This document shows positions 34,201-40,995 of a DNA stretch of 64,000 nucleotides, in pieces. Below the pieces are notes generated by a model. It searched no databases, was not told the DNA's origin, and saw nothing but the letters and a program-made list of their open reading frames with translations. A program made the translations under genes and the position numbers. The DNA lies in NCBI GenBank assembly GCA_034440135.1, contig JAWXBP010000072.1, positions 1 through 64,000 on the forward strand, written 5' to 3'. This DNA comes from Planctomycetia bacterium. GTDB lineage: Bacteria > Planctomycetota > Planctomycetia > Pirellulales > JALHLM01. Numbering within the stretch: position 1 is the stretch's first letter; the number at the start of each line of letters is the position of its first letter.

Positions 34201-35968
34201 AGGCATCGTCGACGAGCAGCATCTCGTGCCGAGCATCCGTGTGCGTTGCGAGCGATTTCAGGCACTCCGCCACGCAGGATGCCGCGTTATGCACCGGAAT
34301 GACAATGCTGGCGAACTTACTTCGATCCAAGGCCGGCAACGCATCGCGCAATGTTGCCGAACTCGCGGCGTCGTGCCTCGATGCCCGCCATTGTTCATGC
34401 TGACGGAAGACATCGCGAAACAGTTCCGTCACCAGCGGCGCCGAGCGATCGCGCCGCCACACGGAGATCGCATTGCCGAGCAGGTTCCCCACCCGCCAAC
34501 GGCGCGTCGCCAGCAGAGCGTCGATACCGCATCTTAGTTGTTCCAGCCAGCAACTCAGAGCGTTCGCATCGCGTTCCGCGCGTTGCAGCTTGTGCTGCGT
34601 GTCGCGCAAACGCTGCGCGGCGAGCTGTTCCCTAGCCGTCAATTGCTTTAGTCGATGTTCGCGCTCCGCCAGGCGCGTCGTCAGACGCTGTTCGCGTTTC
34701 AGCGCCTTGGTAAGCGCCGCATCGCTCCGATCGAGCCGGCCTGCGCTTCGCGCCGCCATCTCGACTTGTGATCGCAGGATAGTAAGTTGCGCGTCGTTGG
34801 GTGTTGCTTCGCCGCAACACTGCGACGGAATGTCGATCTGCGCATTTGGATCGCGCTGATGCTTCGCCGTGAGCACTTCACCCACGCGGTTCCAGTGGGA
34901 CGCGAGCATCTCGCGTGCCGCGGTTAAGTCAACAGCCGTAGCGATCTTCGCCGCTGTACAGGCTGCTTTCCATGACGTTGCCAGGCAATGCTCCGCGCCG
35001 ATCTGCCGCAGGAAACCGGAGAATTTTCGCGGGCCGCTGCGTTCTTCGGTGGCCACGCACACGGCGGGGCGGCCGAAGGCGATGGCCGTGATCAAACCGT
35101 GCAGCGACGAGCCGAGGTAGCACTCGCACCGGGCGAGGGCCGCGACAATCGCCAGAAACTGATTCGGACCATCGACCACGATAGGCCTTGTACGCATCGA
35201 GCTCGCCACGCGACGCGCGAGTTCGTCGTCGCCGTGGCATGGACCAAGCGCCAGCAGTAACGCCGTTGCCTGACGGGCTTCGCAGAGTTGATCGAGCCGC
35301 GCGCCAAGTGACTCGATTGATTCACGCAGGTAGCGTTCTTTGACATGAACGGCAATGGTTCGCGTTGCCGGATCGCACTCTGCCAGCAAGGTGCGGTACG
35401 CGTCGTCGAGTTGAGCGTCGCTCCAGAGCGCATTCACATCGAGCGCCGTATCTGGGACGACATGAATCGTTGTCTTGACGCCCGATGCGCGTAAATGCAC
35501 TGCGCTCGTTTCGTCGCGGACCGCGAGGTAGTCGACGCGACCGGTCGCCCCGCGCAATAGTTCTGCGGCGCGGCCATCCAGCGGTCGTGGCACGCCCGGG
35601 GCATTCCAGATCAGCGGGGCGGCGTCCCTTGCGGCGAGTTGCGCGGCGCCGAGCCACAGTTCCGCATACGCAGTCTCCGCTAACCAAGGGCGCGATTGGT
35701 AAGCTGACAGTTGGGTCGGCAGGGCGTGAACCAGGTGCCCTCCGCCGAGAACAACGGCGTCGAACCGCCCATGTTCGAAGCGCTCGCGAACCGGAATCGT
35801 TCGCCGCGCGTCCATCCAGACAGGCTCACCGCCGAGCGGAGAGAAATGCACGAACTCAATCTCAGTCGGCGACGTAACCTGGGCGCGAACGCGCAGTTCG
35901 AGAATCAGCGGGAACAACAGGTCGCCGAAGTTGGCGACGTCGAACGTCCCGAAGTGTGCGATGCGCAC
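31220..35968 (-). CDS. Giant multidomain enzyme: polysaccharide pyruvyl transferase + GT2 + two GT4-like domains
   Basis: The 1582-aa product joins four domains: a polysaccharide pyruvyl-transferase domain (about 1-365; MRIAHFGTFDVANFGDLLFP and the CYLGSSLHGLITAIAFGRPAV motif), a coiled coil (about 405-470), a GT2 GT-A domain (about 550-800; SIVIPVHNAASCVAECLKSL, VLLNSDTVATPRWM, GYGEETDYCLRAAAAGF), a GT4-like domain (about 850-1200; AFGRTGLEAMACGAAVVLP) and a last GT4-like domain (about 1215-1570; QIGLAPLRDCPFNAAKSAIKFLDYSALGLAGVYS). It starts with GTG after GGAG. Pyruvylation plus addition of up to three sugars by a single chain is implied. The frame is unbroken over 4.7 kb. No membrane segment is evident. 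Confidence 0.88.
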   Translation of the reverse strand: MRIAHFGTFDVANFGDLLFPLILELRVRAQVTSPTEIEFVHFSPLGGEPVWMDARRTIPVRERFEHGRFDAVVLGGGHLVHALPTQLSAYQSRPWLAETAYAELWLGAAQLAARDAAPLIWNAPGVPRPLDGRAAELLRGATGRVDYLAVRDETSAVHLRASGVKTTIHVVPDTALDVNALWSDAQLDDAYRTLLAECDPATRTIAVHVKERYLRESIESLGARLDQLCEARQATALLLALGPCHGDDELARRVASSMRTRPIVVDGPNQFLAIVAALARCECYLGSSLHGLITAIAFGRPAVCVATEERSGPRKFSGFLRQIGAEHCLATSWKAACTAAKIATAVDLTAAREMLASHWNRVGEVLTAKHQRDPNAQIDIPSQCCGEATPNDAQLTILRSQVEMAARSAGRLDRSDAALTKALKREQRLTTRLAEREHRLKQLTAREQLAAQRLRDTQHKLQRAERDANALSCWLEQLRCGIDALLATRRWRVGNLLGNAISVWRRDRSAPLVTELFRDVFRQHEQWRASRHDAASSATLRDALPALDRSKFASIVIPVHNAASCVAECLKSLATHTDARHEMLLVDDASDDDCASLLSEFAAQRANTVLLRNDERQGYTRAANRGWRAARGDYVVLLNSDTVATPRWMGRLLVCLESHPDIGLAGPVSNAASWQSVPERFAANGDWAVNALLEHWNANDVAETLACVAERAYPRVPLLNGFCLAMKRAVWETIGHFDDAAFPDGYGEETDYCLRAAAAGFQLAVAHDAYVYHAKSQSYGNAKRRELTARGQVALRRKHGATAIASAVEYLRIEPTLAVLRERVRQAIANRIAAGTSLATKRLPSVLFLLPVRGGGGGAHSVVQEAMGMRQLGARAVVAIEERFADEFRRQYPRWFADGLFFTYRERSELIEFAGAFDVAVATVYFSLRDLRRIVQAHPAILPAYYVQDYEPRFFARYSRHWREARRSYGCLPGLVHFAKTSWIRDEVQRRHGVEVHPVSASLDHAVYFPADRATGDGPLRIAAMIRPGTPYRGAVRTLRVLRRLQLRNDRIEMHYFGASAEECANLAAQSNANERWHGPLTREQVADLLRRCDICVDFSDYQAFGRTGLEAMACGAAVVLPSEGGVREYAVPEENALIVDTRDESACLAVVERLLEDHELRAKLSAAGVRTARNYSIESAARSELTLFERLLDKRPSRAAARTVMSTRPAIPTTRRADVLRVHAVLPRSASGWPGSAYLRVLLPLRHPTLQDRIELSYGAAAASTPTDAEVVLVQRTGIADLSQAKAVIDSCRRRGQRLVVELDDDLWAMPSQHPERRRYRRLLPALDYLLKSADAVSVPTEELARSLESRTSRVEIIPNAVDEQLWFTPGRDHRDVGSHSPLRMLLMGTRTHAEDLEIVAPAARRLLREFGDRVRFEVIGCVALGHRSDWFRKLRIPSARCEYPAFVRWLRRRARWQIGLAPLRDCPFNAAKSAIKFLDYSALGLAGVYSDAPAYSGTVRQLETGILTGDSADSWFDAIRTLVLNEELRRALSKAAAEDVRRKHALANTTGRWLAVLGGSVDRAASDADPLPEPIRAGGA

Positions 35969-36024
35969 GTGGCGGCACTCCGTTGCGGCGCGAGTTGGAA
36001 GTCGTCAGTGTTCAGTAATTCAAT

Positions 36025-36573
36025 TCAATGTGCGGATTCTTGGCTCAGTGATTCGGTGAGGATTTCCCAGAGGGCGTCGAGGGATTGTGGGATCGATTTC
36101 ACCCCGGCGAGAGCCGGCATGAAGTTCACGTCGCCGTTCCAGCGCGGCACGATGTGCCAGTGCAGATGGCCCGGCAGGCCGGCGCCGGCGACTCGTCCCA
36201 AGTTAACGCCGATGTTGAAGCCCTCCGCGTTCATCAACTTTTCGATCAAGGAGACCATCGCCGTGATTTCTTGCATCAGGCCGAGATGTTCGGCCGCCGT
36301 CAATTGGTCGAGGCGGGCTTTGTGGGCCAGCGGCGCGACGAGCAGGTGGCCGTTGTTGTACGGATAGCGATTCAGAACGGTCACGACCGCCTCGCCGCGC
36401 CGCACGATCTGGTGTTCGCGATCCGCCCGATCGGCCACCCCGCGACAGATAAAACATTCCCGATCGGCGCCGGGCAACCAATTCAGCTCCGCGGTCGCCC
36501 GGGCGGGAGCTTCGGTTTCGCCTTTGATGTAGCCCAATCGCCAGGGGGCCCAAAGTTGTTCGAGACGGGTCAT
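36025..36573 (-). CDS. HIT-family nucleotide hydrolase/transferase
   Basis: The 182-aa product has the histidine triad motif H136-L-H138-W-H140-IVPRW and the N-terminal LWAPWRLGYIKG plus CFICR segment found in the ApaH/AP4A phosphorylase-like branch of the HIT family. NRYPYNNGHLLVAPLAHKA is the other conserved block. Members cleave or phosphorolyse dinucleoside polyphosphates and nucleoside phosphoramidates in the cytoplasm. CAGGAT lies 5 bases before the ATG. It stands between the polysaccharide locus and the pabA-like gene. Confidence 0.92.
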   Translation of the reverse strand: MTRLEQLWAPWRLGYIKGETEAPARATAELNWLPGADRECFICRGVADRADREHQIVRRGEAVVTVLNRYPYNNGHLLVAPLAHKARLDQLTAAEHLGLMQEITAMVSLIEKLMNAEGFNIGVNLGRVAGAGLPGHLHWHIVPRWNGDVNFMPALAGVKSIPQSLDALWEILTESLSQESAH

Positions 36574-36665
36574 GGGTATCCTGTCGACGGAATCAAGTTG
36601 TGCGCGAATCTACCCCCCGCCGCTTGGAGCGGCAAGGGTTGCGGCAATCCGCATTGATGGCCGCT

Positions 36666-36730
36666 AAGCCCAGGGAAGGCCACCGAAGATCGTTCCATCG
36701 CCCTCGATCTCTAGGGCCTTCCCTGGGCTT
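36666..36730. repeat. Dispersed palindromic repeat, AAGCCCAGGGAAGGCC family, copy 2
   Basis: Arms at 36666-36681 and 36715-36730 are identical to those of the copy at 8198-8261, with an unrelated 33-base loop. It lies about 80 bases upstream of the pabA/trpG-like start codon. Confidence 0.9.
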
Positions 36731-36812
36731 GGACGACGATTGATCTGTTCGCGACTCACCGCGTTCGCACCTTCCGCTTGAACCGATTTCACTCCCCGAT
36801 TAGCCTGAGACC

Positions 36813-37393
36813 ATGATTCTGCTCATCGATAACTACGACTCTTTACCTACAACCTCGTGCAGCGGTTGGGAGAAATCGACCCGGCGATCGAGCTCGAAGT
36901 GCATCGCAACGACCAGATCACCGTCGACGAGATCGCCGCCCGCAAACCGACCCATTTGATCGTTTCGCCTGGGCCTTGCACGCCGAAAGAGGCGGGCATT
37001 TCGTGCGCGGCGATCGAACGCTTCGCCCCACAACTGCCGATCCTGGGCGTTTGCCTGGGGCATCAATCGATCGGCGAAGCGTTTGGCGCGGAAATCGTCC
37101 GTGCGCCGAAACTGATGCACGGCAAGACCGACCTCGTACATCACGACAACCGTGGCCTCTACCAGGGCTTAGAAAACCCGTTCCGGGCCACGCGGTATCA
37201 CAGCCTGATTATTCGGCCTGAGACGCTGAGCGACGATTTCGAAGTCTGCGCCTGGTGCGATTCCCCAGATGTCGGCCGGGAAATCATGGGGGTCCGCCAT
37301 AAGCGGTATCCACTGCACGGCGTGCAATTTCACCCGGAAAGCTTCCTCACGGATTGCGGCATCGAACTCCTCCGCCGCTTCATCCTGCTTTAG
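36813..37393 (+). pseudogene. pabA: Aminodeoxychorismate/anthranilate synthase glutaminase subunit (pabA/trpG), frameshifted
   Basis: The start codon ATG at 36813 gives MILLIDNYDS, the standard beginning of a class I glutaminase subunit, but after TCTTT (36841-36844) one base is missing: adding a C would continue as F-T-Y-N-L-V-Q-R-L-G in the frame that runs to 37393. The rest is intact: the active-site Cys in GVCLGHQ (codon 37052-37054), and the His and Glu in HPESFLT (37331-37339), so it would be a working amidotransferase if the frame is restored. It supplies ammonia to a chorismate-using PabB or TrpE subunit; none is in the window. Real mutation or a single-base sequence error cannot be separated. 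An internal GTG at 36857 would leave out the first 15 residues. Confidence 0.88.
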
Positions 37394-37432
37394 CCGAGGT
37401 CTGTGACTGCGCGTTCCTCACATCTCGGAAGG

Positions 37433-37586
37433 AACCACGAAAGGCACGAAAGACACGAACGTCTTGGATATTTGGCACGGTTGTGGTGGCCAATCCATGG
37501 CCGACTTTCGAGCCGACATCTAGTCGGTTCTTTCGACGACGCCCCTGCTTTAAATCGCGTTCGTGCCTTTCGTATTTTTCGTGGTT
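37433..37586. repeat. ACCACGAAAGGCACGAAAGACACGAA inverted repeat
   Basis: Left arm (37434-37462, CCACGAAAGGCACGAAAGAC onward) and right arm (37557-37586, ending CTTTCGTATTTTTCGTGG) are near complements around a loop of about 95 bases. A related single arm (CCACGAAAGGGACGAAAAAA) lies at 61080-61099. The purine-rich arm is built of CACGAAAG units. Confidence 0.8.
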
Positions 37587-37850
37587 GCCTCCGGATTCCC
37601 GAATAAAGAGAAGATAGTCCGTCGAGGTCTGTCACATGGACTAAAGCGATTGCATCACTGTGCCCAGACAATGAACAGGGTCTGCTTAATCTCTTCGCGG
37701 CAGCCTTGGCATGGCACGGCGTTCTCAATGGCCTGCTGACTTGACGGCACGTCACAAGTCGTTAGCCAACAGCAACTTGAGAAAATGTTCCGAATCACTC
37801 TCAAGTTCGGCACATCGCTTGCTTTTCTGCTGTGCCGTGGGCGCGCGATG

Positions 37851-37889
37851 CGCGGATAGCGAGCGAGGCGCCTCGCTCGCTGATCCGCG
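37851..37889. repeat. Near-perfect 19-bp GC-rich palindrome
   Basis: CGCGGATAGCGAGCGAGGC is followed directly by its complement GCCTCGCTCGCT, one unpaired G, then ATCCGCG. The arms meet with no loop. It can form a cruciform or a very stable hairpin. Confidence 0.85.
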
Positions 37890-37996
37890 TCGCTCCTGGA
37901 AACAAGAAGACGAGACGAACGCATTCTCCCTACTCCGACCGCCGGGTGGTCCGGCGGTGTCTGACGAGGCTTGGCTCTTGCCTGGGCCAGAAGGTT

Positions 37997-38057
37997 GCCC
38001 CGTTGGCTTGGATGGACGCTCCGCCTAGTCCATCCAAGCCAGGGGCTTCTTTCTTTC
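37997..38057 (+). terminator. Strong hairpin followed by pyrimidine tract, terminator-like
   Basis: The inner stem GGCTTGGATGGAC (38005-38017) pairs exactly with GTCCATCCAAGCC (38028-38040); an outer GCCCC/GGGGC stem (37997-38001 with 38042-38046) closes it, and TTCTTTCTTTCT follows. No gene ends just upstream on the plus strand, so it would end either read-through from pabA or a separate short transcript. Confidence 0.55.
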
Positions 38058-38108
38058 TGGATGCCGCGTTGGTGCAGCGGATTGGACACCCGCTGCGGAG
38101 ACCGAACG

Positions 38109-38162
38109 ATGAACGCGGCCTGACGACTTGGGCATCCCAGCCATGCGTCAGGCCGCCTTCAT
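38109..38162. repeat. 17-bp hairpin upstream of the P-II gene
   Basis: ATGAACGCGGCCTGACG (38109-38125) pairs with CGTCAGGCCGCCTTCAT (38146-38162), with a single C-C mismatch and a 20-base loop. It ends 95 bases before the P-II start codon, so it could lie in the leader of that gene. Confidence 0.75.
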
Positions 38163-38256
38163 TACCACTTCGCCTTGAGCCTGCCGCGCTGGTGGGCTAC
38201 GATCAGTTAGACGCTTTGCCAAGTTCGCATTCCGCCGACAGGTTTCGCTCTTTGTC

Positions 38257-38604
38257 ATGAAGCTGATTATCGCCATCATCCAGCCGAGCCGTTTGGAAGC
38301 CGTGAAGGCCGCATTGACGGAAGTCGAGGTGTTCCGGCTCACGGTGATGGACGTGCAGGGCTTCGGCCGGCAAAAAGGGCACACCGAGGTCTACCGCGGC
38401 CACGAATTCACGGTCAACCTACTCCGCAAGGTACAGCTCCAGATCGCCGTCAACGACGATTTCGTCGAACCGACCGTAAACGCCATCATCAAGGGCGGCC
38501 GTTCAGGCGAAACCGGCAATATCGGCGACGGCAAGATCTTCGTGCTGCCGCTGGAGGATTGCATTCGCATCCGCACGGGCGAGCGCGGCAAAGAAGCCAT
38601 CTAG
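38257..38604 (+). CDS. glnB: P-II family nitrogen regulatory protein
   Basis: The 115-aa product has the full P-II length and signature regions: MKLIIAIIQPSRLEAVKAAL, the T-loop GFGRQKGHTEVYRGHEF (about 35-51) and the C-terminal VLPLEDCIRIRTGERGKEAI (ATP/ADP-binding). These trimeric proteins read ATP/ADP and 2-oxoglutarate and control glutamine synthetase, AmtB and others. The residue at position 51, the tyrosine uridylylated in enterobacterial P-II, is Phe here; Tyr 46 is kept. No amtB or glnA is adjacent, and its long hairpin-rich upstream region is unusual. Confidence 0.93.
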   Translation: MKLIIAIIQPSRLEAVKAALTEVEVFRLTVMDVQGFGRQKGHTEVYRGHEFTVNLLRKVQLQIAVNDDFVEPTVNAIIKGGRSGETGNIGDGKIFVLPLEDCIRIRTGERGKEAI

Positions 38605-38898
38605 CCGGTCGCATCGCGACCAGCCGATTTCGCTCCGCAATGGTTGCCGAACCTTCGCAACCCATACCGCCTGCGCAGCTTATCGCGTTATTCTCGGAAT
38701 CCGCGGCAAAATCGAATTCCGTCGCTTGATCGGCGACAGATCACGCGGATAATTCCACGAGATTTGGCCCAGAATTGGCTCAAGTTTCGCTTACCAATGA
38801 ACCGACAGCCATCGCCCTAACGTATGTTTGGGGAACGTCGGTGCGCGTGGCGCAAATTGGGGCACGCTGAGAACGGCTACTTGCGAGGAATTGCTACC

Positions 38899-39411
38899 AT
38901 GAAAAACACGCTTCTGTTGGCGGCCGTCTTGGGCCTGAGCTTCACGGGCGGCGCCGCTTCGGCGCAATCGGCGGTCGAGGTCTACAGTCCGATCGTCGAA
39001 TCGACCGTCACCACAGTCCCGTCGGAGACAGTCGTTACGTATTCGCCGATCCTCGAAGGAACGACCACGGCGACCACCGTCGAGGCTTGGCGTCCCGTGA
39101 CGAATTATAGCCCAGTCGTGACGGCATCGCCGACCTACACGACGACCTACAGCCCGGTGGTGAATTACGCCACGCCGGTGACGACCTATCGCGCGGCGAC
39201 CAGCTATGCCGTGCCCGTGACCGCTTACCGGCCCGTGACGACGTACAGCCCCGTCGTCAACTACGCTTACAGCCCGGTCGTCGCCTATAGCCCGGTGGTG
39301 TCGTACGCTCAGCCGGTCAGCGCGTACTACTATCCTGGCGCGGTGGTCAGCACGAAGGTGTACTACCCGGGCCAGCCGATCCGAAATTTCTTCCGCGCGA
39401 TCACGCCGTAA
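38899..39411 (+). CDS. Secreted repetitive YSPVV protein
   Basis: The 170-aa product has a signal peptide (MKNTLLLAAVLGLSFTGGAASA) and is then almost entirely low-complexity sequence made of YSP(V/I)V and (V/T)TxYxPVT units, repeated about ten times (NYSPVV, TTYSPVVNYATPVTTY, YSPVVAYSPVVSY), with many Tyr, Thr, Val and Pro. It ends in YYPGQPIRNFFRAITP. Proteins like this occur in planctomycetes without known role; a Tyr/Pro-rich surface or envelope-matrix protein is plausible. GAGGAA precedes the ATG at 38899, and a terminator follows. Confidence 0.75.
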   Translation: MKNTLLLAAVLGLSFTGGAASAQSAVEVYSPIVESTVTTVPSETVVTYSPILEGTTTATTVEAWRPVTNYSPVVTASPTYTTTYSPVVNYATPVTTYRAATSYAVPVTAYRPVTTYSPVVNYAYSPVVAYSPVVSYAQPVSAYYYPGAVVSTKVYYPGQPIRNFFRAITP

Positions 39412-39433
39412 GATCGCGGAGACCAACCGAATC

Positions 39434-39460
39434 AGCCCTGCCAAGCGCGGGGCTTTTTCT
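39434..39460 (+). terminator. Rho-independent terminator of the YSPVV protein gene
   Basis: AGCCC and GGGCT frame a loop (TGCCAAGCGCG) and are followed by TTTTTCTT. It lies 23 bases after the stop codon of the YSPVV gene. Confidence 0.7.
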
Positions 39461-39504
39461 TGCGCTGTTAGAACAACGCTCCCCTCACCAAGAAGTTGAC
39501 GGCT

Positions 39505-39993
39505 ATGTGGGAACAACTCGGAATTACGTCACCGGATTTCGCGCAGCTCGGGCAACTGTCAGTTCGCCTCGTCGTGGCGTGCGCTTTGGCGGCGATCCTG
39601 GGCTTGGAACGTGAAGCCCGCGGAAGACAGGCCGGACTTCGCACCCATATGTTGGTCGCGTTGGGCTCGGCGCTGTTCACGGCCATTCCGTTGCAATCCG
39701 GCGCGGCCAGCGTGGGCGAGATCGTGAAGGGGATTACCGCGGGCATTGGCTTTCTGGGCGCAGGTGCAATCCTCAAGCAAGAATCAGCCAAACGCATCAG
39801 CGGCATCACGACAGCGGCCGGCAGCTGGACGACAGCCGGGATCGGCTTCACCGCCGGCGCCGGCTTCATCGGCTCAGCGATCGTGGCGACCGTGTTGGCG
39901 TGGCTGATTCTTTATCCGCTCGACGGCGTCGCCGATCCATTACGGGACGACAATCTGCCGCCGGAAGAAACGAAGCCGAAGCAACACGCCTAA
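39505..39993 (+). CDS. MgtC/SapB-family membrane protein
   Basis: The product (162 aa) has four hydrophobic segments and the MgtC signature LAAILGLEREARGRQAGLRTHMLVALGSALFT, then GIGFLGAGAILKQ and GSWTTAGIGFTAGAGF. It is the short form without the C-terminal cytoplasmic domain of MgtC. Roles reported for the family include magnesium homeostasis and control of the F-type ATP synthase. ATG 39505 is preferred over TTG 39496. It converges on the DUF1003 gene, the stop codons being two bases apart. Confidence 0.88.
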   Translation: MWEQLGITSPDFAQLGQLSVRLVVACALAAILGLEREARGRQAGLRTHMLVALGSALFTAIPLQSGAASVGEIVKGITAGIGFLGAGAILKQESAKRISGITTAAGSWTTAGIGFTAGAGFIGSAIVATVLAWLILYPLDGVADPLRDDNLPPEETKPKQHA

Positions 39994-39995
39994 GT

Positions 39996-40700
39996 TCACT
40001 CCTTCCGCGGCGGTAATGCTCGTTGCACTTCCTGCAAGACGTCGAGTTGGATGCGCTGAATCTCCAACAGCCGTTGCCATTGGTGCGTGAGCAGCATATC
40101 GAGCTTGGCATGTAAATGGCGGATTTCGAGTTCCGCCTTGAGGTTCACGCGGTAGTCGTGTTCCGCCCGCATCCGGTCGCGGTCTTCCTGCCGTCGCTGG
40201 CTCATCAGGATCAACGGCGCTTGCACCGCCGCCAGGCACGATAGCGCCAGGTTCAGCAGAATGAACGGAAAGGGATCGAATGGCTTGGTCAAGAGCATCG
40301 CATTCACCGCCATCCAAGCCACACAAACCGCCGCGAACGAACTAATGAACCACCAACTGCCGCCAAAAGTGGCGACCTTGTCCGCGACGCGCTCGCCCAA
40401 CGTCAATTCACGATCAAATGCCTCGTTCAGATTCTGCGAAAGCAATTCCTGCTCGCGCAAACTGCGCAAGACTTCGCTCTCCAACGACGAAAGTTCGCCG
40501 CGCTCGCTTTCCAGGGTGTCGCGAATGTACTCGTGGCGAAATCGGTCCAGGTCCGTCTGGCAGATGTAGCCGGTTGCAGCCCAACGCGTGCCAGATTGCT
40601 CGATCAGTTTCACGACCGTCGGGCTGACCAGCGCGCCCGGCGTCAGCTCGCCGATTGGCTTGGCTTGCCCACAGACCTGGCACGTTTCAGTATTGGGCAT
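39996..40700 (-). CDS. DUF1003 membrane protein with N-terminal cysteine pair
   Basis: The 234-aa product has an N-terminal zinc-ribbon-like start (CQVCGQAKPIGEL) and a C at ICQTDLD, then the DUF1003 domain (about 95-200): ERVADKVATFGGSWWFISSFAAVCVAWMAVN and FPFILLNLALSCLAAVQAPLILMSQRRQEDRDR, two membrane helices with the typical flanking motifs, and a cytoplasmic coiled-coil end (KAELEIRHLHAKLDMLLTHQW). Function is unknown; a channel-like or stress role has been considered for the family. A long perfect palindrome lies upstream of it. Confidence 0.9.
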   Translation of the reverse strand: MPNTETCQVCGQAKPIGELTPGALVSPTVVKLIEQSGTRWAATGYICQTDLDRFRHEYIRDTLESERGELSSLESEVLRSLREQELLSQNLNEAFDRELTLGERVADKVATFGGSWWFISSFAAVCVAWMAVNAMLLTKPFDPFPFILLNLALSCLAAVQAPLILMSQRRQEDRDRMRAEHDYRVNLKAELEIRHLHAKLDMLLTHQWQRLLEIQRIQLDVLQEVQRALPPRKE

Positions 40701-40753
40701 TGCGACGTTCTTTTGCTCGGCGAGTCGGCGGTGCTTGGGTTGGCAATAACGGT

Positions 40754-40835
40754 GGGTGGCTGGGGTCGAATGTACTCGCTCGCCCCCAGCTCGCTAGACC
40801 TGGGGGCGAGCGAGTACATTCGACCCCAGCCACCC
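40754..40835. repeat. Perfect 36-bp palindrome in a divergent promoter region
   Basis: Bases 40754-40789 (GGGTGGCTGGGGTCGAATGT onward, ending CTCGCCCCCAG) are exactly complementary to 40800-40835, around a 10-base loop (40790-40799). There is no T-tract. It lies between the divergent DUF1003 and S9 peptidase genes, whose starts are 54 and 161 bases away, so it cannot act as a simple terminator for either. Confidence 0.95.
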
Positions 40836-40995
40836 AGGATTTCCAAGCACTTGCGATCGTAGTATCGGGCCCGACGTTCCTGCCTCGGCTGGTGCGAATG
40901 CGCGACTTGCCCGGCGGTGCGCGGCGAATTCTAATGCCTATCAAGTTGCCGGCCGGTTCCTGGTTTTCGCCGTCATTCATCAAGGTGCTCGCATC

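Larger units (their letters stand above)
37394..38256. other. 860-base gene-free region packed with hairpins
   Basis: No convincing gene lies between the pabA-like gene and the P-II gene. A minus-strand frame at 37655-38089 has poor coding quality (Arg-rich, mirrors repeats). The stretch holds a CGAGGTCTGTGAC remnant at each end, an ACCACGAAAGGCACGAA inverted repeat (37433-37586), a 19-bp palindrome (37851-37889), the hairpin ACCGCCGG-GTGGT-CCGGCGGT (37938-37958), a terminator-like hairpin (37997-38057) and a 17-bp hairpin (38109-38162). Confidence 0.6.

Noticed and set aside
37655-38089. A 144-codon minus-strand frame in the hairpin-rich gap
   Set aside because: Composition is Arg/Ser-rich and the frame runs through several palindromes; no ribosome binding site or domain. 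The region is better explained as repeats or RNA.
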